Origin: an uncultured Lachnospiraceae bacterium
Lineage (GTDB): Bacteria; Bacillota; Clostridia; Lachnospirales; Lachnospiraceae
DNA: 64,000 nucleotides
Assembly (NCBI GenBank): GCA_910585965.1
Contig: CAJUHH010000017.1
Span: 1-64,000 of the forward strand
Reading direction: 5' to 3'
The notes under the pieces were generated by a model. The model worked only from the letters and a program-made list of their open reading frames with translations. It was not told where the DNA came from and did no database searches. Shown here piece after piece: positions 16,576-26,467 of this stretch. The position numbers were made by a program, and so were the translations under genes. Numbering within the stretch: the first letter of the stretch is position 1; the number at the start of each line of letters is the position of its first letter.

Positions 16576-17754
16576 CTAATGATGGAAAAGCCGGATTCCC
16601 GTGAACACCATCGCCATGCCGTACTTGTCGCAGCATTCCACCACCAGATCGTCCCTTACGGAGCCTCCCGGCTGCGCGATATATTCTACGCCGCTCTTGT
16701 ATGCCCTTTCGATATTATCGGAAAAGGGGAAAAAGGCATCGGATCCTAAAGCCACTCCCCGGTTTCCGTCCAGCCATGCCCGCTTCTCTTCCCTCGTAAA
16801 TACCGGCGGTTTTTCCTGGAAGCGTTTCTGCCATTCGCCTTCGCGCAAAACGTCTTCATATTCCTCCCCGATATACACATCGATGGCATTATCCCTGTCC
16901 GCCCGGCCAAGGGAATCGAGGAATTTCAGGCCCAGAACCTGGGGTGCCTGGCGCAGATACCAGTTATCCGCTTTCTGCCCCGCCAGCCTTGTGCAATGAA
17001 TCCTGGACTGCTGGCCGGCTCCGATGCCGATCGCCTGTCCGCCCTTTACATAGCAGACCGAATTGGACTGGGTATATTTCAGGGTGATCAGAGCGATTTT
17101 CAGATCCATCATCGCCGCTTCCGGTATTTCCTTATTCTCCGTCACCACATTCGACAGCAGCCCGCCGTCGATGTCCAGCTCGTTTCTTCCCTGTTCGAAA
17201 GTAATGCCGTATACCTGTTTCCGTTCTATTTCCGCAGGAACATAGGCCGGATCGATTTGGATCACATTATAATTTCCCTTTTTCTTTGCCTTAAGAAGTT
17301 CCAGCGCTTCCTCCGTATAACCCGGCGCAATTACGCCATCGGACACTTCCCTTTTAATCAGCCTTGCCGTATCCGCATCGCATTCATCCGATAAGGCGAT
17401 AAAATCTCCGAAGGATGACATCCTGTCCGCTCCTCTGGCCCTCGCGTAAGCACAGGCAAGGGGAGAGAGTTCTCCCAAGTCATCCACCCAGTATATTTTC
17501 GCCAGCGTCTCGTCCAGCGGAAGCCCTACCGCCGCTCCTGCCGGAGATACGTGCTTGAAGGAAGCTGCCGCCGGAAGCCCCGTGGCTTCCTTTAACTCTT
17601 TCACAAGCTGCCAGCCGTTAAAAGCATCCAGGAAATTAATGTACCCCGGCTTTCCGTTTAAAACATCCACCGGCAGCGCGCTTCCGTCCTCCATGTAGAT
17701 CCTCGACGGCTTCTGGTTCGGGTTGCATCCATATTTTAATTGAATTTCATTCAT
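16576..17754 (-). CDS. AICAR transformylase, stand-alone domain
   Basis: 392 residues covering only the AICAR formyltransferase half of PurH; the MGS-like IMP cyclohydrolase domain is absent. Recognisable parts are LKYGCNPNQKPSRIY at the start, AASFKHVSPAGAAVG with the catalytic Lys-His pair near residue 67, the substrate loop TQSNSVCYVKGGQAIGIGAG, and the C-terminal ALGSDAFFPFSDN and YIAQPGGSVRDD. It uses 10-formyl-THF to formylate AICAR in purine synthesis. Ring closure is presumably done by the PurO-type enzyme encoded 23 bp upstream. Confidence 0.93.
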   Translation of the reverse strand: MNEIQLKYGCNPNQKPSRIYMEDGSALPVDVLNGKPGYINFLDAFNGWQLVKELKEATGLPAAASFKHVSPAGAAVGLPLDETLAKIYWVDDLGELSPLACAYARARGADRMSSFGDFIALSDECDADTARLIKREVSDGVIAPGYTEEALELLKAKKKGNYNVIQIDPAYVPAEIERKQVYGITFEQGRNELDIDGGLLSNVVTENKEIPEAAMMDLKIALITLKYTQSNSVCYVKGGQAIGIGAGQQSRIHCTRLAGQKADNWYLRQAPQVLGLKFLDSLGRADRDNAIDVYIGEEYEDVLREGEWQKRFQEKPPVFTREEKRAWLDGNRGVALGSDAFFPFSDNIERAYKSGVEYIAQPGGSVRDDLVVECCDKYGMAMVFTGIRLFHH

Positions 17755-17777
17755 GTTCTCTCCTTTTCCCTATCACA

Positions 17778-18503
17778 TCATTTCTGATTTTTATTGACTA
17801 TTCTGGTTTCATATTCCCCGGTCGCAATATCGATATATCTTACGAACAAGGAAACTTTGTTTTCCCCGTTCAGGCTTTCCCACACCCGCCCGGTAAATTC
17901 ATCGATCCCCCCGCTGATGCCGACCCTTTTCGGCTCGCCCTCAAAGCTGGGAAGCGGATCGCCATCGTGCATATAGGTATGGATAAAGCATCCTTCCCCC
18001 GCCACCGGGTTTTCATAAGAAAATGTATACCGGCTGCAGGAATCCGGCCTTCCGTTATCACTTTTTACGCTTTTTAAAATAGACATGGCGTAACAATATG
18101 TACCGTCCATTACCTGCATGATCCCGGATATCCTGGGCGTATAATTGGGCGCGTCCGGCTCGAATTCCCGGCTTCTCAACGACTGCTCAAAGGTCTGCCC
18201 TTTTTGCAGCCCGTCATATACCGTGTCCGTCTGGTCGCCGTTTGTCACAATCGTCTTTCCGTCCAACACTCTGACCGGCGCATAAATAATCAGGCTCGGG
18301 TCTTCCAGCTTCGACGGGTCGAACGCCTCCGTACGAATGCCTTCTCCCTCTTCCACAAATATCCGGTTCCGGCTGTTCGAACTCCTGCCCATAATAAAAT
18401 ATGCCGCAATTGCTTTCTTTCCGTCTTCCGACCTACCGATCACGATTCCCCTTCCCGGATAAGCATTCGTTTTCAATTCCTCTTCCAATGACAATATTTT
18501 CAT
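17778..18503 (-). CDS. purO: IMP cyclohydrolase, PurO type
   Basis: 241 residues starting MKILSLEEELKTNAYPGRGI, with the PurO-like landmarks AAYFIMGRSSNSRNRIF, NYTPRISGI and NPVAGEGCFIHTYMHDGDPL. This family, first known from archaea, closes FAICAR to IMP and is unrelated to the PurH cyclohydrolase domain. Together with the neighbouring AICARFT it replaces bifunctional PurH for the last two purine steps. It follows carB by 61 bp with no terminator, so it appears to be cotranscribed with the pyrimidine/arginine enzyme. Confidence 0.88.
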   Translation of the reverse strand: MKILSLEEELKTNAYPGRGIVIGRSEDGKKAIAAYFIMGRSSNSRNRIFVEEGEGIRTEAFDPSKLEDPSLIIYAPVRVLDGKTIVTNGDQTDTVYDGLQKGQTFEQSLRSREFEPDAPNYTPRISGIMQVMDGTYCYAMSILKSVKSDNGRPDSCSRYTFSYENPVAGEGCFIHTYMHDGDPLPSFEGEPKRVGISGGIDEFTGRVWESLNGENKVSLFVRYIDIATGEYETRIVNKNQK

Positions 18504-18564
18504 TCCCTGCCTCGCTTTCTATCTCTTCCTGCTTTCAATGATTAAAAACATTTCCTCTTTTTTC

Positions 18565-21500
18565 TCATTCTTTATCATGAATCTCCCCATGCAGCTCCTG
18601 CAAGGATTTCAGTTCGCTTCCTTTATGCGTTTTTACATAATGGATTCCTTCCGCCGTCACCCTTGCCGCCGCTACGGTAGTAAAATAAGGAACCTTTGCC
18701 TTGATCGCCGCTTTTCGCAAATAGCTGTCGTCGTGAGCGCCGTCCTTGCCGATCGGGGAATTCAATACCAGCTGGATATCCCCGTTGGTAATCATATCGC
18801 CGATATTCGGTCTGCCCTCGTAAAGTTTCTTTACTTTCGTTGCCGGAATACCCGCTGCCGCAATCAGGTCATAAGTTCCACCGGTAGCTACGATGCGGAA
18901 ACCGTCCTCCGCAAAGCTTCTTGCCGCTTCCACCACTTCATCCTTGTCCTTGTCATTGACGGAAATCAGCACCGTCCCTTCCAACGGAAGCTTGGACTGG
19001 GCAGCTTCCTGCGCCTTGAAAAAGGCTTCCCCGTATGAAACCGACAGGCCGAGCACCTCCCCGGTAGAGCGCATCTCCGGCCCGAGCACCGGATCGACTT
19101 CTTGGAACATATTAAAAGGAAAGACCGCTTCTTTTACCCCGTAATTGGGGATCACCTGTTCCTTCAGTTCCGGAATCGGAGAAGGCCGCCCGGTAATTTC
19201 CGAGGTAATAATATCCGTCGCCAGCGGCACCATGCGGATATTGCATACTTTCGATACAAGCGGCACCGTACGGGAAGCCCTTGGATTGGCTTCCAGCACA
19301 AAAACTTTTCCGTTTTCAATCGCATACTGCATGTTCATCAGCCCTTTTACATGCATCTGCTCCGCAATCTTCCTCGTATATTCCTTAATGGTTTCTACGT
19401 TCTCTTCTGAAATATGAACCGAAGGTATGATACATGCGGAATCGCCGGAATGAATGCCCGCCAGCTCGATATGTTCCATGACTGCCGGCACAAAAGCGTG
19501 AACGCCGTCGCTGATCGCGTCTGCCTCGCATTCCAGCGCATGGTTGAGGAAACGGTCGATCAGGATCGGACGGTCCGGCGTTACTCCCACAGCTGCATTC
19601 ATATACTCCGTCATGCTGTCATCGTCATACACCACTTCCATGCCCCGGCCTCCCAGCACATAAGAAGGGCGAACCATAACCGGATAACCGATCTTTCCGG
19701 CAATGGAAACTGCCTCTTCCACCGTAGCCGCCATTCCAGACTCCGGCATAGGAATCTCCAGTTTTTCCATGATTTCCCGGAACTGGTCACGGTCTTCCGC
19801 CAGATCGATCACGGAAGGGGAAGTCCCTAATATTTTCACGCCGTTCTTTTCCAGCTCCGCCGCCAGATTCAGAGGCGTCTGTCCACCGAACTGGGCGATT
19901 ACGCCCAAAGGTTTTTCTTTCTGGTAAATGCTCAAAACATCTTCCAGCGTCAAAGGTTCAAAATACAATTTATCGGAAGTATCATAGTCGGTGGAAACCG
20001 TCTCCGGGTTACAGTTGACAATAATCGTCTCGAAGCCCAGTTTCTTCAATGCCATTGCCGCATGTACGCAGCAATAGTCGAATTCAATCCCCTGGCCGAT
20101 ACGGTTCGGCCCGCCTCCCAGGATCATGATCTTCTTGTTCTGCCCTTCGTCCTGGCCGGAGCAAACCTGATTTTTTTCTTTTCCGTTATAAGTGGAATAA
20201 TAGTAGGCGCTGTTTTCCGTCCCGCTGACATGAACCCCTTCCCATGTTTCCACCACGCCGAGTTCCGTACGGCGGCAGCGGATATCCTCTTCCGGGATTT
20301 CCAGGATACGGCTCAAATATTTATCGGAAAAACCGTCTCTTTTTGCCAAAGCCAAAGCTTCGTCTTCCGGCAGTTGACCCTTATATTTTAAAAGCGTTTC
20401 CTCTTCCTCCACCAGTTCTTTCATCTGTTCGATAAAATAAGTCTTTACTTTCGTGATCTCATAAATCTCTTCTACCGACGCGCCTTTGCGGAGCGCCTCA
20501 TACATGAGGAAATGCCGTTCGCTGGACGGGGTAATCAATCGGCGCAGCAGTTCTTCTTTTGTCAGGGAGTCAAAATCCTTTGCATGCCCCAGCCCATAAC
20601 GCCCGGTTTCCAAGGAACGGATCGCTTTCTGGAATGCTTCTTTATAATTCCTGCCGATGCTCATGACTTCGCCGACCGCGCGCATCTGGGTTCCCAGCTT
20701 ATCCTCCACTCCTTTGAACTTTTCAAAAGCCCAGCGGGCAAATTTCAGGACAACATAATCGCCGTCCGGCACATAGCGGTCCAAAGTTCCATATTTTCCG
20801 CAAGGAATATCTTTCAAAGTCAGCCCGGCCGCCAGCATAGCGGAAACAAGGGCGATCGGAAAACCGGTAGCCTTGGAAGCCAATGCGGAAGAACGGGAAG
20901 TACGGGGATTGATTTCGATCACGATAATGCGGTCAGAAATGGGGTCATGGGCGAATTGGACATTGGTTCCGCCAATCACCTGGACAGATTCTACGATTTT
21001 ATATGCCTGTTCCTGAAGCCTTTTCTGGCATTCTTCGGAAATGGTCAGCATAGGGGCAGCACAGAAGGAATCTCCGGTATGCACGCCCAAAGGGTCGATG
21101 TTTTCAATGAAGCACACAGTAATAATATTATTATCCGCGTCACGGACCACTTCCAGCTCCAGTTCCTCCCAGCCGAGAATGGATTCTTCTACCAGAACCT
21201 GTCCCACCAGGCTCGCCTGCAATCCCCGGGCGCAGACCGTCTTCAATTCTTCCTTATTATATACGAGGCCGCCTCCGGCTCCGCCCATCGTATAGGCCGG
21301 GCGCAGAACAACCGGATAACTGAGCTTCTCAGCGATGGAAAGAGCCTCCTCCACGGAATATGCCACTTCGCTGCGGGCCATTTCTATTCCGAGGCTGTTC
21401 ATCGTCTTTTTAAATTCAATACGGTCTTCCCCGCGTTCGATGGCATCTGCCTGTACGCCGATAATTTTTACATGATACTTGTCCAAAACACCGGCCTTGT

Positions 21501-21807
21501 TTAATTCCGCGCACAAATTAAGCCCGGACTGTCCTCCCAGATTGGGAAGCAGGGCGTCTGGGCGTTCTTTTTCAATAATCTGTGTCAGCCGCTCCACATT
21601 CAGCGGTTCAATATATGTTACGTCAGCCGTTTCCGGATCGGTCATGATCGTTGCCGGATTGGAATTGACCAGCACGATCTCATAGCCCAGCCTGCGAAGC
21701 GCCTTGCACGCCTGTGTTCCTGAATAATCAAATTCGCAGGCCTGTCCAATGATAATAGGGCCTGAACCGATGATTAGCACTTTATGAATGTCTGTCCTTT
21801 TTGGCAT
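18565..21807 (-). CDS. carB: Carbamoyl phosphate synthase large subunit
   Basis: 1080 residues, normal for CarB. It shows two ATP-grasp halves: GSGPIIIGQACEFDYSGTQA near residue 14, and the second-half counterpart GGGPNRIGQGIEFDYCCVHA near residue 565. The MGS-like allosteric domain (RIVATGGTYDLIAAAGIPA) lies near residue 975. It makes carbamoyl phosphate from bicarbonate, glutamine-derived ammonia and 2 ATP; the glutaminase subunit carA is not in the window. ATG 21807 has GCAGGAGGATTCTTT upstream. First gene of an apparent carB-purO-AICARFT operon. Confidence 0.97.
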   Translation of the reverse strand: MPKRTDIHKVLIIGSGPIIIGQACEFDYSGTQACKALRRLGYEIVLVNSNPATIMTDPETADVTYIEPLNVERLTQIIEKERPDALLPNLGGQSGLNLCAELNKAGVLDKYHVKIIGVQADAIERGEDRIEFKKTMNSLGIEMARSEVAYSVEEALSIAEKLSYPVVLRPAYTMGGAGGGLVYNKEELKTVCARGLQASLVGQVLVEESILGWEELELEVVRDADNNIITVCFIENIDPLGVHTGDSFCAAPMLTISEECQKRLQEQAYKIVESVQVIGGTNVQFAHDPISDRIIVIEINPRTSRSSALASKATGFPIALVSAMLAAGLTLKDIPCGKYGTLDRYVPDGDYVVLKFARWAFEKFKGVEDKLGTQMRAVGEVMSIGRNYKEAFQKAIRSLETGRYGLGHAKDFDSLTKEELLRRLITPSSERHFLMYEALRKGASVEEIYEITKVKTYFIEQMKELVEEEETLLKYKGQLPEDEALALAKRDGFSDKYLSRILEIPEEDIRCRRTELGVVETWEGVHVSGTENSAYYYSTYNGKEKNQVCSGQDEGQNKKIMILGGGPNRIGQGIEFDYCCVHAAMALKKLGFETIIVNCNPETVSTDYDTSDKLYFEPLTLEDVLSIYQKEKPLGVIAQFGGQTPLNLAAELEKNGVKILGTSPSVIDLAEDRDQFREIMEKLEIPMPESGMAATVEEAVSIAGKIGYPVMVRPSYVLGGRGMEVVYDDDSMTEYMNAAVGVTPDRPILIDRFLNHALECEADAISDGVHAFVPAVMEHIELAGIHSGDSACIIPSVHISEENVETIKEYTRKIAEQMHVKGLMNMQYAIENGKVFVLEANPRASRTVPLVSKVCNIRMVPLATDIITSEITGRPSPIPELKEQVIPNYGVKEAVFPFNMFQEVDPVLGPEMRSTGEVLGLSVSYGEAFFKAQEAAQSKLPLEGTVLISVNDKDKDEVVEAARSFAEDGFRIVATGGTYDLIAAAGIPATKVKKLYEGRPNIGDMITNGDIQLVLNSPIGKDGAHDDSYLRKAAIKAKVPYFTTVAAARVTAEGIHYVKTHKGSELKSLQELHGEIHDKE

Positions 21808-21850
21808 AAAGAATCCTCCTGCGTTATGTGTGAATTTGTTCCAGATATGA

Positions 21851-21879
21851 TTTTAACATCGCATGGTTTGGGGTGTCAA
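21851..21879 (-). promoter_or_regulatory. Promoter of the carB operon
   Basis: Minus-strand TTGACA (complement of 21874-21879), 17-bp spacer, TTAAAA (complement of 21851-21856). The transcript would start near 21844, only about 37 nt before the ATG, so no long attenuator leader is present. Confidence 0.65.
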
Positions 21880-21914
21880 TTCCAAGTGTGGGATTCTTTG
21901 CGCTTTCTCTACAC

Positions 21915-22266
21915 GGAAATCAATTTTCGCGGCCGGCATAGCGCACCCGAGGGAATACCTACCGCAGCAGCCAGGAAGGATGCCGGACTTGGGCTGGGAT
22001 TTTTTGCTGCTGCGTACAATCAGCTATTTCGCTTATGAAATGGCCGAAATTCCAGGGGGAAATTTCCATGGATGGCAATTTCAGGAAAAAAGGACATGGA
22101 GGTCCTTTTTTTCCGACCCGATCGGTTTCATAACCTATATCCATTTCATTAGCGAAATCTGATTGGAAGCTCCAGCAAAAAATCCCAGCCCAAGTCCGGC
22201 ATCCTTCCTGGCTACTGCGGCATGTATTCCCTCGGGTGCGCTATGCCGGCCGCAAAATTGATTTCC
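21915..22266. repeat. Large intergenic palindrome 3
   Basis: Arms 21915-22043 and 22141-22266 (129 and 126 bp) are inverted copies with about 90 percent identity. Outside ends read GGAAATCAATTTT; inner ends read AATCAGATTTC followed by GCTAATGAAATGG. The loop holds a perfect hairpin AAAAAAGGAC/GTCCTTTTTT. It occupies the gap between the divergent carB and cls promoters, and no gene is visible in it. The inner-end core recurs once in palindrome 4. Confidence 0.9.
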
Positions 22267-22287
22267 ATGCTTTCTCCATAAAACAGC

Positions 22288-22316
22288 TTGACTGCACTGT
22301 TACTGGACGGTATATA
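22288..22316 (+). promoter_or_regulatory. Promoter of the cardiolipin synthase gene
   Basis: TTGACT (22288-22293), 17-bp spacer, TATATA (22311-22316), overlapping a TATAAT at 22313-22318 (19-bp spacer). It lies just outside the right arm of palindrome 3. Confidence 0.6.
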
Positions 22317-22396
22317 ATGTAATTCAGTTGGTTCCTCAAATATTTTGTGATACCGCTATATTTATTTCTATGTTTATAAACAAAGGAGAAAGAGTT

Positions 22397-23974
22397 ATGC
22401 CGACAGATTATAAAAATAAAGGTCTTATTCTGCTGAAAAAAGGACAAAAGGGGATTGTGCATGCTTTGTTCAGCCGTTTCGGGCTGATTCTGCTTTTGCT
22501 GGTGATACAAGTGTTTATGCTGTTCGGGATTTTTCAGTGGTTTGAGGAATTTCTGCCCCATGTCTTGGGCGGAACGGCGTTATTCAGTTTAATCATGGTC
22601 ATTTATCTGTTGAACAGCAATATTAATCCTACCGCAAAAATCACCTGGCTGATCGTCATCATGCTCCTTCCTGTGTTCGGCGTGCTTCTGCTTTTATACA
22701 CGCAAAGCGATATCGGACACAGGGCATTAAAGAAACGGAGCCTTGAGATTATCCACGCAACCAAAGAGCGGATTCCTCAATCGGCAGAGGCTATGGAAAG
22801 GTTTTCCGATGAAAACCCGGGGGCGGCCGCACTGGCCCGTTATATCGCGAGGAGCGGATGTTACCCGGTCTTCGGCCATACGGCTGTTACTTACTTTCCG
22901 CTTGGAGAAAATAAGTTCGAAGAAATGTTAAAGCAGCTGGAAAGGGCAGAGCATTTTATTTTCATGGAATATTTTATCGTGGATGAGGGGATGATGTGGG
23001 GAAGGATATTGGAGATACTGGCTAAAAAGGCAGCCGCAGGCGTGGATGTCCGCGTCATGTACGACGGGGCCTGTGAATTCGCCTTGCTTCCCCATGATTA
23101 CCCAAAGCGGCTGAAAGCTCTGGGAATCCAATGTAAAATGTTTGCCCCTGTTTCCCCCTTCGTCTCCACCCATTATAATTACCGGGATCACCGGAAAATC
23201 CTCGTGATTGACGGACACACGGCGTTTAACGGGGGAGTCAACCTGGCAGATGAATATATTAATCAAAAAGTGAAATTCGGACATTGGAAAGATACCGCCG
23301 TTATGTTAAAAGGCGATGCAGTAAAAAGCTTTACTTTGATGTTCCTGCAAATGTGGGGGATCGATGAAAGGAAAGATGAAACTGTGCATTTTCTTTCTTA
23401 TCCTACATTTCCTGCCGATCATGCCAAGGGGTATGTCATTCCTTATGGAGACTGTCCGCTGGACAACGACAAGGTGGGCGAAAGAGTCTATATGGATATT
23501 TTGAACCGCTCCCTGGAATATGTGCATATTATGAGTCCTTATTTGATTCTGGACGGGGAAACGGAAACTGCCTTGAAATTTGCCGCAGAACGCGGTGTGG
23601 AAGTGGTATTGATCCTGCCGGGCATTCCTGATAAATCCGTTCCTTATGCGCTGGCAAAAACCCATTATGCATCGCTGTTGGAATCCGGGGTAAAGATTTT
23701 TGAATACACGCCCGGCTTCGTCCATGCCAAAGTATTTGTCAGCGATTCCAGGGAAGCCGTCGTGGGAACAATTAACCTGGACTACCGCAGTCTCTACCAT
23801 CATTTCGAATGCGCCACTTATTTGTATGGCACCGACTGCATCGCGGACATTGAAGCCGACTTTCAGAATACCCTCGCAAAATGCAGGCAGGTTTCTATGG
23901 AAACAGTGAAAAAAGAAAAATGGCATATGAAATTAATCGGCTATTTGATGAAAGCAGTCGCCCCTCTTATGTGA
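22397..23974 (+). CDS. cls: Cardiolipin synthase (phospholipase D type)
   Basis: About 525 residues. Two N-terminal membrane helices (FGLILLLLVIQVFMLFGIF and AKITWLIVIMLLPVFGVLLL) are followed by two HKD catalytic motifs: HRKILVIDGHTAFNGGVN near residue 255, and HAKVFVSDSREAVVGTINLD near 430. It condenses two phosphatidylglycerols (or PG with another lipid) into cardiolipin at the membrane. ATG 22397 follows AAAGGAGAAAGAGTT. The 3' end overlaps the convergent histidine-kinase gene by 8 bp. Confidence 0.92.
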   Translation: MPTDYKNKGLILLKKGQKGIVHALFSRFGLILLLLVIQVFMLFGIFQWFEEFLPHVLGGTALFSLIMVIYLLNSNINPTAKITWLIVIMLLPVFGVLLLLYTQSDIGHRALKKRSLEIIHATKERIPQSAEAMERFSDENPGAAALARYIARSGCYPVFGHTAVTYFPLGENKFEEMLKQLERAEHFIFMEYFIVDEGMMWGRILEILAKKAAAGVDVRVMYDGACEFALLPHDYPKRLKALGIQCKMFAPVSPFVSTHYNYRDHRKILVIDGHTAFNGGVNLADEYINQKVKFGHWKDTAVMLKGDAVKSFTLMFLQMWGIDERKDETVHFLSYPTFPADHAKGYVIPYGDCPLDNDKVGERVYMDILNRSLEYVHIMSPYLILDGETETALKFAAERGVEVVLILPGIPDKSVPYALAKTHYASLLESGVKIFEYTPGFVHAKVFVSDSREAVVGTINLDYRSLYHHFECATYLYGTDCIADIEADFQNTLAKCRQVSMETVKKEKWHMKLIGYLMKAVAPLM

Positions 23975-26336
23975 GGGACGGCTGTTTTTCCTTCTTATCT
24001 GCCCTGCCGAACCAATAACCCATACATTTCATGAGCTGATCCATATTCAGCGGCTTTGCGATATGCTCGTTCATTCCCGCTTTCTTGCTCGCGACCATGT
24101 CTTCCGTAAAGGCATTAGCCGTCATAGCAATAATCGGTATCTGCGCGGCATCTTCTCTTTCTATTTCCCGGATCGCCTTCGTTGCCTCATATCCGTTCAT
24201 CACCGGCATCTGCACATCCATAAAAATCAGGTCATAATACCAGGAACCCTTTTCCTTAAATCGTTCCACAGCCTGCAGGCCGTTCTCCACACATTCTATC
24301 GTCACCCCGGTGCTTCCGATAATTTCCTCCGCAATCTCCCGGTTCAGCTCATTATCTTCTGCCAGCAATATTCTCTTTCCGTTAAAGTCCTGGCAAATGG
24401 ATTCCGCTTCGGATTCGACTTCTCTTTTGCCATCCCCTCCTGCAATTTTTTTCAGCAAATATACGAGTCTTGACTTAAATAACGGCTTGGAAATAAATCC
24501 GGCTATCCCGATTTCCTTAGCTTCCACCTCCACATGGCTCCAATCGTAAGCAGTCAAAATGGCAATCGGCACGCCCTCGCCTGCTTCCCGGCGAATCTCT
24601 TTCGCCGTCGCAAGCCCATCCATGCCAGGCATCTGCCAATCCAGCAGAATAGCGAAAAATTCCTTTCCTGTCCGGCGCGCCTCCGCAATCCGGTCTGCCG
24701 CTTCTTTGCCCGATGTCACCCACTCACCTTTCATTCCGATGCTGTTCAGAATCTCGCAGGCTGCCTCACAAGCCATCCCGTCGTCATCCACAACCAATAC
24801 GGGCAGCCCGGCAATCTGTTCCATATCCGGCATTTCCGTATTCTGCTGTTTCAAGTATACTGTAACCGTAAATTGGGAGCCTTTATTGACCTCGCTTTCT
24901 ACCTGGATATCTCCGTTCATCATACGGATAATATTCAATGCAATCGCCATCCCCAGCCCCGTTCCTTCAATCTTATTGATACGGGAATCCTCTGCCCGGC
25001 TGAAGGGTTCAAAAATCTTTTTCACGAACTCTTCCGACATACCAATGCCGTTATCGCGGAACACGAATTCATAACATCCATAACCGCTTCTTTCCGACTC
25101 TTTTTCCTTGATCTCCAGTTCCAGCGTGCCTCCCTGCGGCGTATATTTTACTGCATTGCCCAAAATATTCATAAATACCTGCTGGAGCCTCATCACATCC
25201 CCAATCACATCCTCATGCTCTACCTTCGCGATATTCAACTCCAGCTTATGATTCTTCGCCTCTGTATTCGGCCGTATCATCGTCAACAGGTTCTGTATCA
25301 GATCCGAAATATTAAATTCCTCTTCCGCCAGATCAATCTTCCCGGATTCTATCTTGCTCATATCCAGCACTTCGTTAATCAATGAGAGCAAATGCTTACT
25401 GGAAACGGTAATCTTGTTCAGGCAGTCTTCCACCCGCTCCTCATCGTCCAAATGCCCTTCCGCGATTGTCGTCATACCGATAATGGCATTCATCGGCGTA
25501 CGGATGTCGTGGCTCATCCTCGAAAGGAATTCGCTCTTGGATGCATTGGCACGGTTAGCCGCCTCACAGGCTTCTTTCAGCATCTGATGCTCCATTTCTT
25601 CCTTTTTCTTGACCTCTGATATATCCTGAGCCACATAAAGCGCTTTCACCGGTTTTCCATCCCGGAATTCGGTCGCGATCACTGTCGCACGCACCCAGCC
25701 GTCCCCTGCCGGTATCTCCCCGGAATCTTTTTTGATCCTGTGATATTCTATTGCTACGAAAGGACAGTTCTCTGTCAGCTTCTCCAGCAAGTTCTGCCGC
25801 TCCATTCTCCTCACATATTCTTCCCGGAAATCAGAATGCACAAAATGCCTGGAGTAAACAGCTATCGCCTCTGTAAAGCTCATTTCCGCCTGAAGAACAT
25901 TTTTTACATCCTCCCGCTGGCTCACCATATGGAGGATATCCTCTTCCAGATCAATATCATAAATAGCAAAAAACAGGTTCCCCAACCTCTTGCCAATCGA
26001 TTCCTTCTCGCTCTGCCCCTTTTCTTCTTCCTGGTCAGGAGTCACCGTAACAACAGATGCTGGAAGCTTCTTCTCCCACAAAACCTCTGTCGCTTCTATC
26101 CTGGCTGTTCCTTTTAACAGATGATTGCCATAAATATTTTCTCTGCCGCTTTCATCCTCCCTGCCCGGAATCGGATCTACCCACAGTTCATGGCAGACTG
26201 CTCCCAGCCTGATATCGGGAACCGCTTTTTTCATCCACTTATTGAAATATAATATCTGATGATTATCTTTTCTTATCACATAAACCCCTGCCATCTGCAA
26301 AGAGTCTAACAGCAATTCATAATCGCTTATTTCCAC
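23967..26336 (-). CDS. Cytoplasmic PAS hybrid sensor histidine kinase
   Basis: 789 residues without membrane helices. The order is an N-terminal PAS-like region (IRKDNHQILYFNKWMK), a second PAS-like region ending ALYVAQDISEVKKKEE, then HisKA with the phospho-acceptor histidine in FLSRMSHDIRTPMNAI (about 275). HATPase_c follows with VFRDNGIGMS and GTGLGMAIALNI, then two receiver domains, each with a phospho-Asp (LLDWQMPGMDG and IFMDVQMPVMNG). It starts at GTG 26336 with AGGAGTG upstream. No partner regulator or HPt is adjacent, so output must be elsewhere. Its stop overlaps the cls stop region. Confidence 0.9.
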   Translation of the reverse strand: MEISDYELLLDSLQMAGVYVIRKDNHQILYFNKWMKKAVPDIRLGAVCHELWVDPIPGREDESGRENIYGNHLLKGTARIEATEVLWEKKLPASVVTVTPDQEEEKGQSEKESIGKRLGNLFFAIYDIDLEEDILHMVSQREDVKNVLQAEMSFTEAIAVYSRHFVHSDFREEYVRRMERQNLLEKLTENCPFVAIEYHRIKKDSGEIPAGDGWVRATVIATEFRDGKPVKALYVAQDISEVKKKEEMEHQMLKEACEAANRANASKSEFLSRMSHDIRTPMNAIIGMTTIAEGHLDDEERVEDCLNKITVSSKHLLSLINEVLDMSKIESGKIDLAEEEFNISDLIQNLLTMIRPNTEAKNHKLELNIAKVEHEDVIGDVMRLQQVFMNILGNAVKYTPQGGTLELEIKEKESERSGYGCYEFVFRDNGIGMSEEFVKKIFEPFSRAEDSRINKIEGTGLGMAIALNIIRMMNGDIQVESEVNKGSQFTVTVYLKQQNTEMPDMEQIAGLPVLVVDDDGMACEAACEILNSIGMKGEWVTSGKEAADRIAEARRTGKEFFAILLDWQMPGMDGLATAKEIRREAGEGVPIAILTAYDWSHVEVEAKEIGIAGFISKPLFKSRLVYLLKKIAGGDGKREVESEAESICQDFNGKRILLAEDNELNREIAEEIIGSTGVTIECVENGLQAVERFKEKGSWYYDLIFMDVQMPVMNGYEATKAIREIEREDAAQIPIIAMTANAFTEDMVASKKAGMNEHIAKPLNMDQLMKCMGYWFGRADKKEKQPSLT

Positions 26337-26467
26337 AATGATTCACTCCTATGTATTATTGCGTTATAGTTATTCTTTCCTATTCTATCATACACCAACT
26401 TGGAAATTCAATATCTGCTCCGCTCAAATTTGTGGATTTTATGTGATTAAATGGCATAATCATACAA

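Noticed and set aside
21784..22162. Open frames of 84-99 codons in the carB-cls gap
   Set aside because: They overlap palindrome 3 and the carB promoter and change frame between the arms; no family resemblance.
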